Assembly (NCBI GenBank): GCA_947625175.1
Contig: CANQNI010000056.1
Span: forward strand, 1 to 9,348
Source of the DNA: an uncultured Eubacteriaceae bacterium
Lineage (GTDB): Bacteria > Bacillota > Clostridia > Eubacteriales > Eubacteriaceae
DNA: 9,348 nucleotides
Direction of reading: 5' to 3'
Both the position numbers and the translations under genes were made by a program. Shown in pieces: positions 1 to 6,666 of the stretch. The notes under the pieces are model-generated. The model did not search any database, had not been told where the DNA came from, and saw only the letters and a program-made list of their open reading frames with translations. Position 1 is the first letter of the stretch. Each line of letters opens with the position of its first letter.

Positions 1-4
1 AATT

Positions 5-1906
5 ATGAAAAATTGGTTAAATAGTGTTTATAGTGATGGAACTAATTGTTTTATTAGTAATCCTCTCCCTCATGTTGGTGAATCTGTTAAAATTTTAATT
101 CGTTTCTATGAAGATGCACCAGTAGAGGAAGTTTATATTAGAACTATCCCTAATGGAGCTGAACGACTAATAAAAATGGTTCCGGAAAAGAATGAAGATG
201 GCTTTATTTATTATGGAGCTGACATCTATATTAATGAATATGTTGTCCCTTATCATTTTTATTTAGTTTCTGGAGAAGAAATTTACTTTTATAATCAGTA
301 TGGAATTTCGTCGTTTTTCCCTGATAGAGTCTATGATTTTAAAATTCTTGCAGATTATGAACAACCCTCCTGGGTTAAAGAATCAGTTTTTTATCAGATC
401 TTTCCAGATAGATTTTACAATGGAAACCCATCTAATGATGTAAGAGATGATGAGATTGAAGTAGACGGTTTTAAATCTATTCAGTATAAGAATTGGAATG
501 AAAAACCACTTAGTTATCAGGAAGGTCATTGTATGGATTTCTATGGTGGCGATTTAGAAGGAATTACTCAGAAAATTCCTTATTTAAAAAATTTAGGCGT
601 AAATGCTCTTTACCTTAATCCTATTTTTACTGCTCCTTCATCTCACAAATATAATTGTATTGATTATTTTCATGTCGATAAACATTTTGGAGGTGATAAA
701 GCTTTAGCTGAACTCTCAGAAAAATGCCATGAAAATGAAATTCATTTAATAATAGATGTTTCTATTAATCATACTGGAGCGAACCATTTATGGTTTAACA
801 GAGATGGAATTTTCTATGATAAATCAATTGGGGCTTATAATAATAAAAATTCTACGGAAAGATCATATTATTTCTTTAATAACGGATCTAATGAATATAA
901 AGGTTGGTGGGATCTTCCTGATATGCCAACATTAAATTATACTTCCCCCGAATTAAGAGATATTGTTTATAACGAACCGGAATCCGTAGTTAAGAAATGG
1001 TTAAAACCACCATTTAATATAGACGGTTGGCGTTTTGATGTAGCAGATGTTTTCGCCCGTAATGATGCTATTCAGCTCAGTCACGAAGTTTGGCCGGAAA
1101 TTAGAAAAAGTATAAAAAAAGAAAATAAAAACGCTTATATTTTAGCAGAAGATTGGGACGATTGTAGTGAACATCTTCAGGGTGAAGAATGGGATTCAGC
1201 TATGAATTATTATGGTTGCGCAAGAATTTTAAGACATTATGTAGGTGGTCCAGAGTTATTTAATGAAAGAAGTGAATTAAGTCACTTCCCTATGAAAATA
1301 ACAGCTAAGGATGTTAAACAACGAATAGTTCATTATTTAGCTAAATTACCTTTTGTTATTGCTGAAAATCAATTTAATCTTCTCGATTCTCATGATGTTT
1401 CGCGTCTGCATAATGAACCCAATGTTAGAAAAGATGATTATCGGGCAGCTGTTATTCTTCAGTTTACTTTAATAGGAGCTCCATCTATTTATTATGGTGA
1501 TGAAGCAGAAATTGGAGGAACAGTTGAGTCAAACGAAGGCTTTCGTTATCCTATGCCGTGGGATAGTCAGTTTGAAAATACGCCAACGTATAAACTTTAT
1601 CAAAAACTAGCCTTTCTAAAAAAGGAAATTCCTGCTTTAAAAGAAGGCGGAATGAAATTTATCTATGCAGATGATAAAGCCCTTGCCTTGGCTAGATTAT
1701 ATAAGAATAGTATTGTTATAGCTATTACTTCCACAAGTGATTTTGATAAAAAAATTGAACTGGATATTGGACAGTTAGGTGCAAAAAAACCGATATCTGA
1801 TATTGATTTACTTGATCAAAAAATTGAATATGATTTAATCGAGGATGGTCTTATTGAATTCAACCTACCAGCACACTCCAGTTTTCTTCTTGACTGCAGT
1901 TTTTAA
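5..1906 (+). CDS. GH13 alpha-glycosidase, neopullulanase/cyclomaltodextrinase type (GH13_20-like)
   Basis: Cytoplasmic alpha-amylase-family enzyme, expected to hydrolyse alpha-1,4 (and possibly alpha-1,6) bonds in maltodextrins, cyclodextrins or pullulan fragments. The 633-aa protein has an N-terminal beta-rich CBM34-like domain (about 1-115), then a TIM barrel opening at ESVFYQIFPDRFYNG. The conserved GH13 regions are all present: DVSINH (251-256, region I), DGWRFDVAD with nucleophile D345 (region II), ILAEDW with acid/base E382 (region III), and LLDSHD with transition-state stabiliser D464 (region IV). MPTLN (307-311) matches the MPKLN region-V signature of the neopullulanase subfamily, which is why I prefer this over a generic alpha-amylase. 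No signal peptide is visible, which fits degradation of imported sugars. It is somewhat longer than the roughly 585-590 aa usual for characterised members. Only 4 bp precede the ATG, so its RBS lies outside the window and a start further upstream cannot be excluded. It ends in a hairpin terminator facing gloA. The exact substrate cannot be read from sequence. Confidence 0.92.
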   Translation: MKNWLNSVYSDGTNCFISNPLPHVGESVKILIRFYEDAPVEEVYIRTIPNGAERLIKMVPEKNEDGFIYYGADIYINEYVVPYHFYLVSGEEIYFYNQYGISSFFPDRVYDFKILADYEQPSWVKESVFYQIFPDRFYNGNPSNDVRDDEIEVDGFKSIQYKNWNEKPLSYQEGHCMDFYGGDLEGITQKIPYLKNLGVNALYLNPIFTAPSSHKYNCIDYFHVDKHFGGDKALAELSEKCHENEIHLIIDVSINHTGANHLWFNRDGIFYDKSIGAYNNKNSTERSYYFFNNGSNEYKGWWDLPDMPTLNYTSPELRDIVYNEPESVVKKWLKPPFNIDGWRFDVADVFARNDAIQLSHEVWPEIRKSIKKENKNAYILAEDWDDCSEHLQGEEWDSAMNYYGCARILRHYVGGPELFNERSELSHFPMKITAKDVKQRIVHYLAKLPFVIAENQFNLLDSHDVSRLHNEPNVRKDDYRAAVILQFTLIGAPSIYYGDEAEIGGTVESNEGFRYPMPWDSQFENTPTYKLYQKLAFLKKEIPALKEGGMKFIYADDKALALARLYKNSIVIAITSTSDFDKKIELDIGQLGAKKPISDIDLLDQKIEYDLIEDGLIEFNLPAHSSFLLDCSF

Positions 1907-1913
1907 ACTTATA

Positions 1914-1943
1914 GAAAAAGAGGCCAATTGGCCTCTTTTCTTT
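1914..1943. terminator. Bidirectional intrinsic terminator between the GH13 gene and gloA
   Basis: A perfect 10-bp stem (AAAAGAGGCC at 1916-1925 pairing with GGCCTCTTTT at 1930-1939) encloses an AATT loop. On the plus strand the stem runs into TTTTCTTT. On the minus strand it runs into CTTTTTCTAT. It lies between two convergent stop codons (1906 and 1961), so it can serve both the GH13 gene and gloA. Confidence 0.9.
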
Positions 1944-1960
1944 AATTCTTCAAGAGTTTA

Positions 1961-2347
1961 TTAATTATTTTTTAATCTAACAACTTCAATTTTAAATCCA
2001 TCAGGATCGGTTATAAAGTAATAACTTTTTCTACCTTCATCTAATCCACTTAAATCAGTAACATTGTATCCAGCTTCTTTATGCTTTTTCCAGCTGTCTT
2101 CTAGATTGTCAGTGGCAATAGCTAAATGGCCATAACCATCACCAAGATTATAATCACCATGACCGTAATTATAAGTTAATTCAAGTTCTATCGTTTCATC
2201 CGGATCAGTTAAATAATATAAATTAAACTGATCTTCTGGTTTCTCAACAGTTCGAGTTCTATGAAATCCAAAAGCATTTTCATAAAATTTAATTGATTCT
2301 TCTGGATTTTTCACTCTTAACATTTCATGGGCAATTTTATATTTCAT
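1961..2347 (-). CDS. gloA: Glyoxalase I (lactoylglutathione lyase family, VOC fold)
   Basis: Isomerises the hemithioacetal of methylglyoxal and a low-molecular-weight thiol to the S-lactoyl thioester, detoxifying the methylglyoxal that leaks from glycolysis. The 128-aa length is typical of short bacterial GloA. Two VOC betaalphabetabetabeta modules are visible. Aligned by eye to E. coli GloA (H5, E56, H74, E122), the metal ligands are all kept: H7 (AHEMLRV), E56 (ELELTYN), H74 (YGHLAI) and E121 (KIEVV). Starting at the next Met (residue 9) would delete H7, so the ATG at 2347 must be the start. The RBS is poor: only AAAG sits just before the ATG. The gene lies 50 bp downstream of clpB, with a terminator-like hairpin filling most of the gap. 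Other VOC enzymes such as fosfomycin or bleomycin resistance proteins are less likely given the full GloA ligand set and the ELTYN motif. The in vivo thiol, glutathione or bacillithiol, is unknown. Confidence 0.9.
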   Translation of the reverse strand: MKYKIAHEMLRVKNPEESIKFYENAFGFHRTRTVEKPEDQFNLYYLTDPDETIELELTYNYGHGDYNLGDGYGHLAIATDNLEDSWKKHKEAGYNVTDLSGLDEGRKSYYFITDPDGFKIEVVRLKNN

Positions 2348-2355
2348 TCTTTATC

Positions 2356-2387
2356 AAAAAAGGAAAAGAAATAAAATTTCTTTTCCT
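2356..2387 (-). terminator. Terminator-like hairpin between clpB and gloA
   Basis: Read on the minus strand, a perfect 12-bp stem (AGGAAAAGAAAT, 2387-2376, pairing with ATTTCTTTTCCT, 2372-2361) with a 3-nt loop is followed at once by a run of six T (2361-2356). It starts 10 bp after the clpB stop. The stem is mostly A-T, so termination may be incomplete and leave read-through into gloA. On the plus strand it has no T-tract. Confidence 0.75.
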
Positions 2388-2397
2388 ATTATTATCA

Positions 2398-5106
2398 TTA
2401 GAATCCAGTTTTTGGATCTGGTGGTTGTTCATCAGATAAGACTTCAAATTCCGCTTCTTCACCATTATCCAATTCTTCCACACCTTCAGCATCAACCGTA
2501 TAATCTGGTTCCATTGTATATTCGCCATCTTTATAATCAATTATGAATTGCTCATCTTCATTGATATTACCTTCAATGATCTTTTTACTTATCATTGTTT
2601 CAACATGTTGTTGTAAATATCTTCGGAGTGGTCTAGCCCCGTAATTAGCATCATAGCCATTATCAACTATAGCTTCTTTAGCTTTTTCTGATAATTTAAC
2701 TTCGATTCTAACTTCATTCAATCGGTTTTGCAATTCTTTCATTAATAGATCAACTATCTGGAAGATATCCTGTTTAGTAAGTGGTTTATATAAAACAATT
2801 TCATCAATACGATTTAAAAATTCTGGTCTAAAGCCCTGACGAAGAGTATTCATAACTGCTTCTCTTGTATCCTCAAAGATTTGACCATTTTGATCAATAC
2901 CATCTAAAAGATATTCAGAACCGATATTAGAGGTCATTATTATAATAGTATTCTTAAAATCAACAGTTCTACCTTGAGAGTCAGTTACTCGACCATCATC
3001 TAATATCTGAAGTAAAATATTAAAAACATCAGGATGAGCTTTTTCAATTTCATCTAATAAGATAACACAATAAGGTTTTCTTCTTACAGCTTCAGTTAAT
3101 TGACCACCTTCTTCATAACCAACGTATCCTGGAGGAGCCCCAATTAAACGCGAGGTGCTAAATTTTTCCATATACTCAGACATATCAATACGAATCATAT
3201 TTTCTTCAGTATCAAACAAATCTGAAGCAACAGTTTTAGCAAGTTCAGTTTTACCAGTTCCGGTTGGCCCTAAGAATAGGAATGAACCAATTGGTCTATT
3301 CGGATCGTTTATTCCAGCACGTGAGCGAATAATAGCATCAGTAACTTTTGTTACAGCTTCATCTTGTCCAATAACACGTTCTTTTAAGATGGATTCAAGA
3401 TTTAATAATTTTTCTCTTTCACCGGTAACTAATTTATTTAGTGGAATACCTGTTCTTTGAGAGATTACATTAGCTATTTCTTCATCTGTAACTTCTTCAC
3501 GAACTAAAGTAGGTGAATCACCATCTTTTATTGCTTTCTCTTCTAATTCTTTTCTACGTTTTTCTAATTCCGGTAATGTTCCATATTGAATCTTAGCGGC
3601 TTTTTCGAAATCAGAATTACTTTGAGCCTGTCTTAATTCAGCCTTTTGTGAATCTATTTGCTCTTTTATTTGTTGGACTTCATCTATTTGTTGTTTTTCG
3701 ACTGTCCACTGAGCTTTCATTTCATTGAATTGTTCTTGAAGATTAGCTAAATCTTCTTGCAACCGTTCAAGTCGTTCCTGAGAAAGTCTATCATCTTCTT
3801 TTTTTAGCGCCGTTTCTTCTATTTGCATCTGGATAATCTTCCGATTAATGGTATCCATTTCTTCTGGCATTGAATCTATTTCAGTCCTGATCATAGCGCA
3901 GGCTTCATCTACCAGATCAATAGCTTTATCAGGTAAGAAACGGTCTGTAATATAACGATTAGATAGTACAGCTGCAGAAACTAAAGCATCATCTTTAATA
4001 TGAACCCCATGGAAAATTTCAAATCGTTCTTTTAAACCTCTTAGAATAGAAATAGTTTCTTCTACTGTAGGTTCATCAGTTAAAACAGGTTGGAATCTTC
4101 TTTCTAATGCTGGATCTTTTTCTATATATTTTCTGTATTCATCTAAAGTAGTAGCTCCGATACAATGTAATTCACCACGTGCTAACATAGGTTTTAGTAA
4201 GTTACCAGCATCCATAGCTCCTTCAGTTTTACCAGCACCTACTATAGTATGTAGTTCGTCGATAAAGAGAATAATTTCCCCATCAGAGTCTTTTACTTCT
4301 TTTAAGACTGCTTTTAATCTTTCTTCAAATTCTCCTCTGAATTTTGCTCCAGCAATCAAAGCTCCCATATCTAAAGCAATAATTCTCTTATTTTTTAAGT
4401 TTTCAGGAACATCACCTTCAACTATTCTTTGAGCTAATCCTTCTACAATTGCTGTCTTCCCAACACCAGGTTCTCCAATCAGAACTGGATTATTCTTAGT
4501 CTTTCGCGATAATATTCTAATAACAGCTCTTATTTCAGCATCACGACCAATAACAGGGTCAAGTTTATTGTCCTGAACATCCTGAATTAAATCATGACCA
4601 TATTGTAATAAAGCTTCAAAGGTACTTTCTGGATTATCAGAAGTAACAGTTTGGCCTCCCCTAACTTCATCGATTGCTTTCGTAATATCTACTTTAGTAA
4701 TTCCAAATCGATTGAAAATTTGAAGGACATTATTTGATTTTGGCAAGGAGAAAAATCCGTATAAAATCATTTCAACAGAAACGTATTGATCTCCTCTTTG
4801 CTGGGCTTCTTTAAAAGCTGCATTAAAGACTTCTTCTGTTTGACGACTTATGTATACTTTTCCAACTTCTCTACCAGGACCAGACATACTAGGTTTATTA
4901 TCGATATCTCCTCTTAACTGGTCTTTAATTTGATCAATATTTTTACCTAATTTTCTAAATATTTTAGGAACGATCCCTCCACTTTGATCTAAGAGAGCTA
5001 ACATTAAATGATCTGGTTCAATTTCAACATTTCCATAATCTGTTGCAATCCTTTCAGCTGCTTTTAAAGCTTCCAAGGATTTAACAGTTAATTTATTCAT
5101 ATCCAT
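2398..5106 (-). CDS. clpB: ATP-dependent disaggregase ClpB (Hsp100)
   Basis: Hexameric AAA+ chaperone that, with DnaK/DnaJ/GrpE, pulls proteins out of aggregates after heat or other stress; cytoplasmic. The 902-aa protein has the complete ClpB order: N domain (about 1-150); AAA-1 with Walker A GEPGVGKT (211-218), pore loop AKFRG (254-258) and Walker B ILFIDE (279-284, E284); the coiled-coil M domain (about 405-530) that distinguishes ClpB from ClpC/ClpE/ClpA; and AAA-2 with Walker A GPTGTGKT (613-620), Walker B VILLDE (681-686, E686), pore loop GYVGYEEGG (660-668) and sensor-2 GARPLRR (823-829). Pore loop 1 has Phe256 where many homologues have Tyr. Residues from about 864 to the end form an acidic extension beyond the usual roughly 860 aa. 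The ATG at 5106 is chosen because AGAAGAGGT stands 8 nt upstream; an ATG two codons on (5100) is worse spaced. This RBS overlaps the stop codon region of the RHH gene 14 bp upstream, so the two are probably co-transcribed and translationally linked. Confidence 0.98.
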   Translation of the reverse strand: MDMNKLTVKSLEALKAAERIATDYGNVEIEPDHLMLALLDQSGGIVPKIFRKLGKNIDQIKDQLRGDIDNKPSMSGPGREVGKVYISRQTEEVFNAAFKEAQQRGDQYVSVEMILYGFFSLPKSNNVLQIFNRFGITKVDITKAIDEVRGGQTVTSDNPESTFEALLQYGHDLIQDVQDNKLDPVIGRDAEIRAVIRILSRKTKNNPVLIGEPGVGKTAIVEGLAQRIVEGDVPENLKNKRIIALDMGALIAGAKFRGEFEERLKAVLKEVKDSDGEIILFIDELHTIVGAGKTEGAMDAGNLLKPMLARGELHCIGATTLDEYRKYIEKDPALERRFQPVLTDEPTVEETISILRGLKERFEIFHGVHIKDDALVSAAVLSNRYITDRFLPDKAIDLVDEACAMIRTEIDSMPEEMDTINRKIIQMQIEETALKKEDDRLSQERLERLQEDLANLQEQFNEMKAQWTVEKQQIDEVQQIKEQIDSQKAELRQAQSNSDFEKAAKIQYGTLPELEKRRKELEEKAIKDGDSPTLVREEVTDEEIANVISQRTGIPLNKLVTGEREKLLNLESILKERVIGQDEAVTKVTDAIIRSRAGINDPNRPIGSFLFLGPTGTGKTELAKTVASDLFDTEENMIRIDMSEYMEKFSTSRLIGAPPGYVGYEEGGQLTEAVRRKPYCVILLDEIEKAHPDVFNILLQILDDGRVTDSQGRTVDFKNTIIIMTSNIGSEYLLDGIDQNGQIFEDTREAVMNTLRQGFRPEFLNRIDEIVLYKPLTKQDIFQIVDLLMKELQNRLNEVRIEVKLSEKAKEAIVDNGYDANYGARPLRRYLQQHVETMISKKIIEGNINEDEQFIIDYKDGEYTMEPDYTVDAEGVEELDNGEEAEFEVLSDEQPPDPKTGF

Positions 5107-5120
5107 AAGTTAAACCTCTT

Positions 5121-5804
5121 CTAATTCTTTAAACGAACTAAATCTAATGGATTATCCGTTTTAATTTGTAATTGAGTTGATACAAAAAACTTATCGAATA
5201 ACTTTTGTAAATTTCTATCTAAATTTTCGGATTGATCATTAAAAAATAGATTCATCGCTTCATCTACCATCATTAAATAATCTAATAAGAATTTGGCCAC
5301 TTCATTAATATTTTTACTAACCGAACCTTCAATACGAAATTCCCGAACAAATTTATGTTTTGATTCATTTTTAGGATTCGTTCCCAGATAAAAGCAATTT
5401 CTATGTTCAAGTTCTACAATCTTATTAAAAAATTGATTGAATAATTTATTTAACTTATCATTTTTAGTTCTAGAACTTATTTTAAGAACTGCGAATTTAT
5501 CATCACCGGTTCCGGTAAACTCATAAGTGAATTGTACTTTCGGATGATATTTATAATCGAGATTTTTATCAAAATGTATACTCGAATTCTTATTCAATCC
5601 ATTTACGTTTAAGGTATCACTTAGATTCTCACTTAAATAAGTTAGAATCTTCTGTATTTTCTGTTCAGGAGTGATTAAACCTAAGTGGTCTGCCAAAATC
5701 TCATTGATTACTTGAGATCTATTCTGATTATTTTTAGAGGCTCGTTGATCAATCTGTTCAACAATCTCATCGAAAATCATAAGACTGTATACACTTTTAC
5801 TCAT
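5121..5804 (-). CDS. Ribbon-helix-helix (CopG/Arc-like) DNA-binding protein with uncharacterised C-terminal domain
   Basis: Likely a DNA-binding regulator; the C-terminal part is not recognised. In the 227-aa product, residues 3-11 form the beta strand (SVYSLMIF), about 12-24 helix A (DEIVEQIDQRAS), and about 29-42 helix B (NRSQVINEILADHLGL), the usual ribbon-helix-helix pattern, which acts as a dimer. Residues about 75-165 look beta-rich with alternating charged and aromatic residues, and 166-210 are helical. This is far longer than stand-alone CopG or antitoxin proteins (45-100 aa), so the C-terminal domain may sense a ligand or a protein. The ATG at 5804 is preferred over an upstream TTG at 5819 because GGGAGA lies 7 nt before the ATG and would fall inside the longer version. 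It is followed 14 bp later by clpB and preceded by a candidate promoter overlapped by an inverted repeat. A role as repressor of itself and clpB is inferred from this arrangement, not shown. Confidence 0.75.
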   Translation of the reverse strand: MSKSVYSLMIFDEIVEQIDQRASKNNQNRSQVINEILADHLGLITPEQKIQKILTYLSENLSDTLNVNGLNKNSSIHFDKNLDYKYHPKVQFTYEFTGTGDDKFAVLKISSRTKNDKLNKLFNQFFNKIVELEHRNCFYLGTNPKNESKHKFVREFRIEGSVSKNINEVAKFLLDYLMMVDEAMNLFFNDQSENLDRNLQKLFDKFFVSTQLQIKTDNPLDLVRLKN

Positions 5805-5811
5805 TGAAAAA

Positions 5812-5817
5812 TCTCCC
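5812..5817 (-). promoter_or_regulatory. Ribosome binding site fixing the RHH gene start
   Basis: The minus strand reads GGGAGA, then 7 nt, then ATG at 5804. This strong Shine-Dalgarno match at normal spacing decides against the in-frame TTG at 5819, which has no such site. Confidence 0.8.
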
Positions 5818-5826
5818 AAACAATTT

Positions 5827-5854
5827 CAATTATTTTATACCCTTAGAATAATTG
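5827..5854. promoter_or_regulatory. 28-bp inverted repeat, operator candidate for the RHH protein
   Basis: CAATTATT (5827-5834) and AATAATTG (5847-5854) are perfect inverted copies separated by 12 bp, so the arm centres are 20 bp apart, about two helical turns. The repeat covers the candidate -10 and touches the -35 of the RHH-clpB promoter. A further direct copy, AATTATTG, lies at 5858-5865. This placement suits binding of an autoregulating dimer, but A+T richness raises the chance of coincidence. Confidence 0.4.
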
Positions 5855-5859
5855 TTTAA
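5832..5859 (-). promoter_or_regulatory. Candidate sigma-A-type promoter of the RHH-clpB operon
   Basis: On the minus strand a -35-like TTAAAC (5859-5854), a 16-bp spacer and a -10-like TAAAAT (5837-5832) would start transcription about 15-20 nt before the RBS at 5817. The -35 match is weak and the region is A+T-rich, so chance matches are possible. An overlapping alternative -10 is TATAAA (5839-5834). Position is the main support: it is the only plausible place for a promoter directly before this operon. Confidence 0.45.
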
Positions 5860-6015
5860 TTATTGTAAAAGTTAAGAAATTTAGAAATTCTATTGTTAGT
5901 GTTAAAATAAGAAGAAATATTAAATCGAAACTTGAGCTGATTAAATACTCACTTAATAAATTTTTTTAAAGATCCAGATTTAAATTAGTCTTGTTCAAGT
6001 TTGAATAGAGGAAAA
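5860..6015. other. Divergent intergenic region upstream of the acidic protein
   Basis: This is the plus-strand leader of the 216-aa protein gene, very A+T-rich. One possible promoter is TTTAGA (5880-5885), a 17-bp spacer and TAAAAT (5903-5908), which would leave a leader of about 100 nt. Another weak -35 match is TTGAGC (5932-5937). Neither stands out. I find no CIRCE element (TTAGCACTC/GAGTGCTAA), no CtsR heptad repeat (GGTCAAA), and no hairpin with a T-run here. An AGAGG ribosome binding site sits at 6007-6011. Confidence 0.35.
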
Positions 6016-6666
6016 ATGAAAATAAAAGATATTTTAAATCATTTAAATTCTGAATATTTTTTAATTTCAAGTGATGATAATGAATATTTTGTTCAGTATC
6101 TTAAAAAGAATGAAATCCCTTCAGAAATTTTAAATGCCAATTTAGCTCAAATAGAACCTGTAATTGCCATTAAGAAAACCGTATTTGATGAAAATGCAGG
6201 TGATAATGATTTTGTAGCAGCTCTAAAGATAATAACTACCGAGCAGATTAAACCTGTTGAAGAAACTGTTAATGTTGAAGATGTCTATGAAGAAAATCCT
6301 AAACAGAGAAAAGTAAATGAAAATTACTATTCAGAACCAGAATATAAAGAAGGACAACAATCAACATCTTTCCCATTTGGAGGAATGGGTTTTGATCCTG
6401 GTTTTATAAAGAATTTAATTACTCCAGAAATGTTGCAAAGTTTTTCTCAAAGTGATTTTATGAAAGATTTAATGAGTCCTGAAAATATTAATAAAATTCT
6501 TAATAGTGAACAATTTAAAGAATTTACTCAAAATGTTGATATTGGGGATCTAATGAGTAAAATGTACTCTTCAAATCAACCGGAAAATACTCCTGGATAC
6601 GATGATGAATACGAAGAGTATGAATATTACGACGATACTGATGACGACGAATACGAAGAATTCTAA
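6016..6666 (+). CDS. Hypothetical acidic cytosolic protein with Asp/Glu/Tyr-rich C-terminal tail
   Basis: I do not recognise this 216-aa protein. It has no signal peptide or membrane segment. Three parts are visible. Residues about 1-80 form a mixed alpha/beta domain (MKIKDILNHLNSEYFLISS onward). Residues about 81-118 are a charged linker. Residues about 121-190 start with a Gly/Phe-rich patch (FPFGGMGFDPGF), followed by short helices with repeated SP/TPE-type turns (ITPEMLQSF, LMSPENINKILN), which by eye recall STI1-type helical repeats. The last 22 residues (195-216) contain 14 Asp/Glu and 6 Tyr. The ATG at 6016 is chosen over a TTG at 6001 because AGAGG (6007-6011) lies just ahead, although the 4-nt spacing is short. 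It diverges from the RHH-clpB operon, and its end overlaps the transporter gene in another frame. A chaperone-related or membrane-partner role would be speculation. Confidence 0.7.
   Translation: MKIKDILNHLNSEYFLISSDDNEYFVQYLKKNEIPSEILNANLAQIEPVIAIKKTVFDENAGDNDFVAALKIITTEQIKPVEETVNVEDVYEENPKQRKVNENYYSEPEYKEGQQSTSFPFGGMGFDPGFIKNLITPEMLQSFSQSDFMKDLMSPENINKILNSEQFKEFTQNVDIGDLMSKMYSSNQPENTPGYDDEYEEYEYYDDTDDDEYEEF

Noticed and set aside
2337..2540. Minus-strand 67-codon open frame overlapping the end of clpB and the hairpin
   Set aside because: It lies out of frame over the acidic end of clpB and the terminator, has no RBS, and its low-complexity Lys/Asn-rich product matches nothing I know.
3155..3460. 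Plus-strand 101-codon open frame inside clpB
   Set aside because: It is antisense to the conserved AAA-2 domain of ClpB; an open frame here is explained by the codon pattern of the real gene.
5121..5804. RHH protein as the antitoxin of a toxin-antitoxin pair
   Set aside because: It is too long for a typical CopG-type antitoxin, and the adjacent gene is clpB, not a small toxin of any known family.
5805..5819. TTG start giving a 232-aa RHH protein
   Set aside because: The GGGAGA ribosome binding site would be inside the coding region; the ATG at 5804 is correctly spaced from it.
5931..5999. Short inverted repeats (TGAG...CTCA; CTTGTTCAAG) as operators or a riboswitch
   Set aside because: The arms are only 4-5 bp and no T-run or conserved RNA motif follows; such repeats are expected by chance in A+T-rich DNA.
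6001..6015. TTG start giving a 221-aa acidic protein
   Set aside because: AGAGG at 6007-6011 points to the ATG at 6016, and the TTG has no upstream site of its own.
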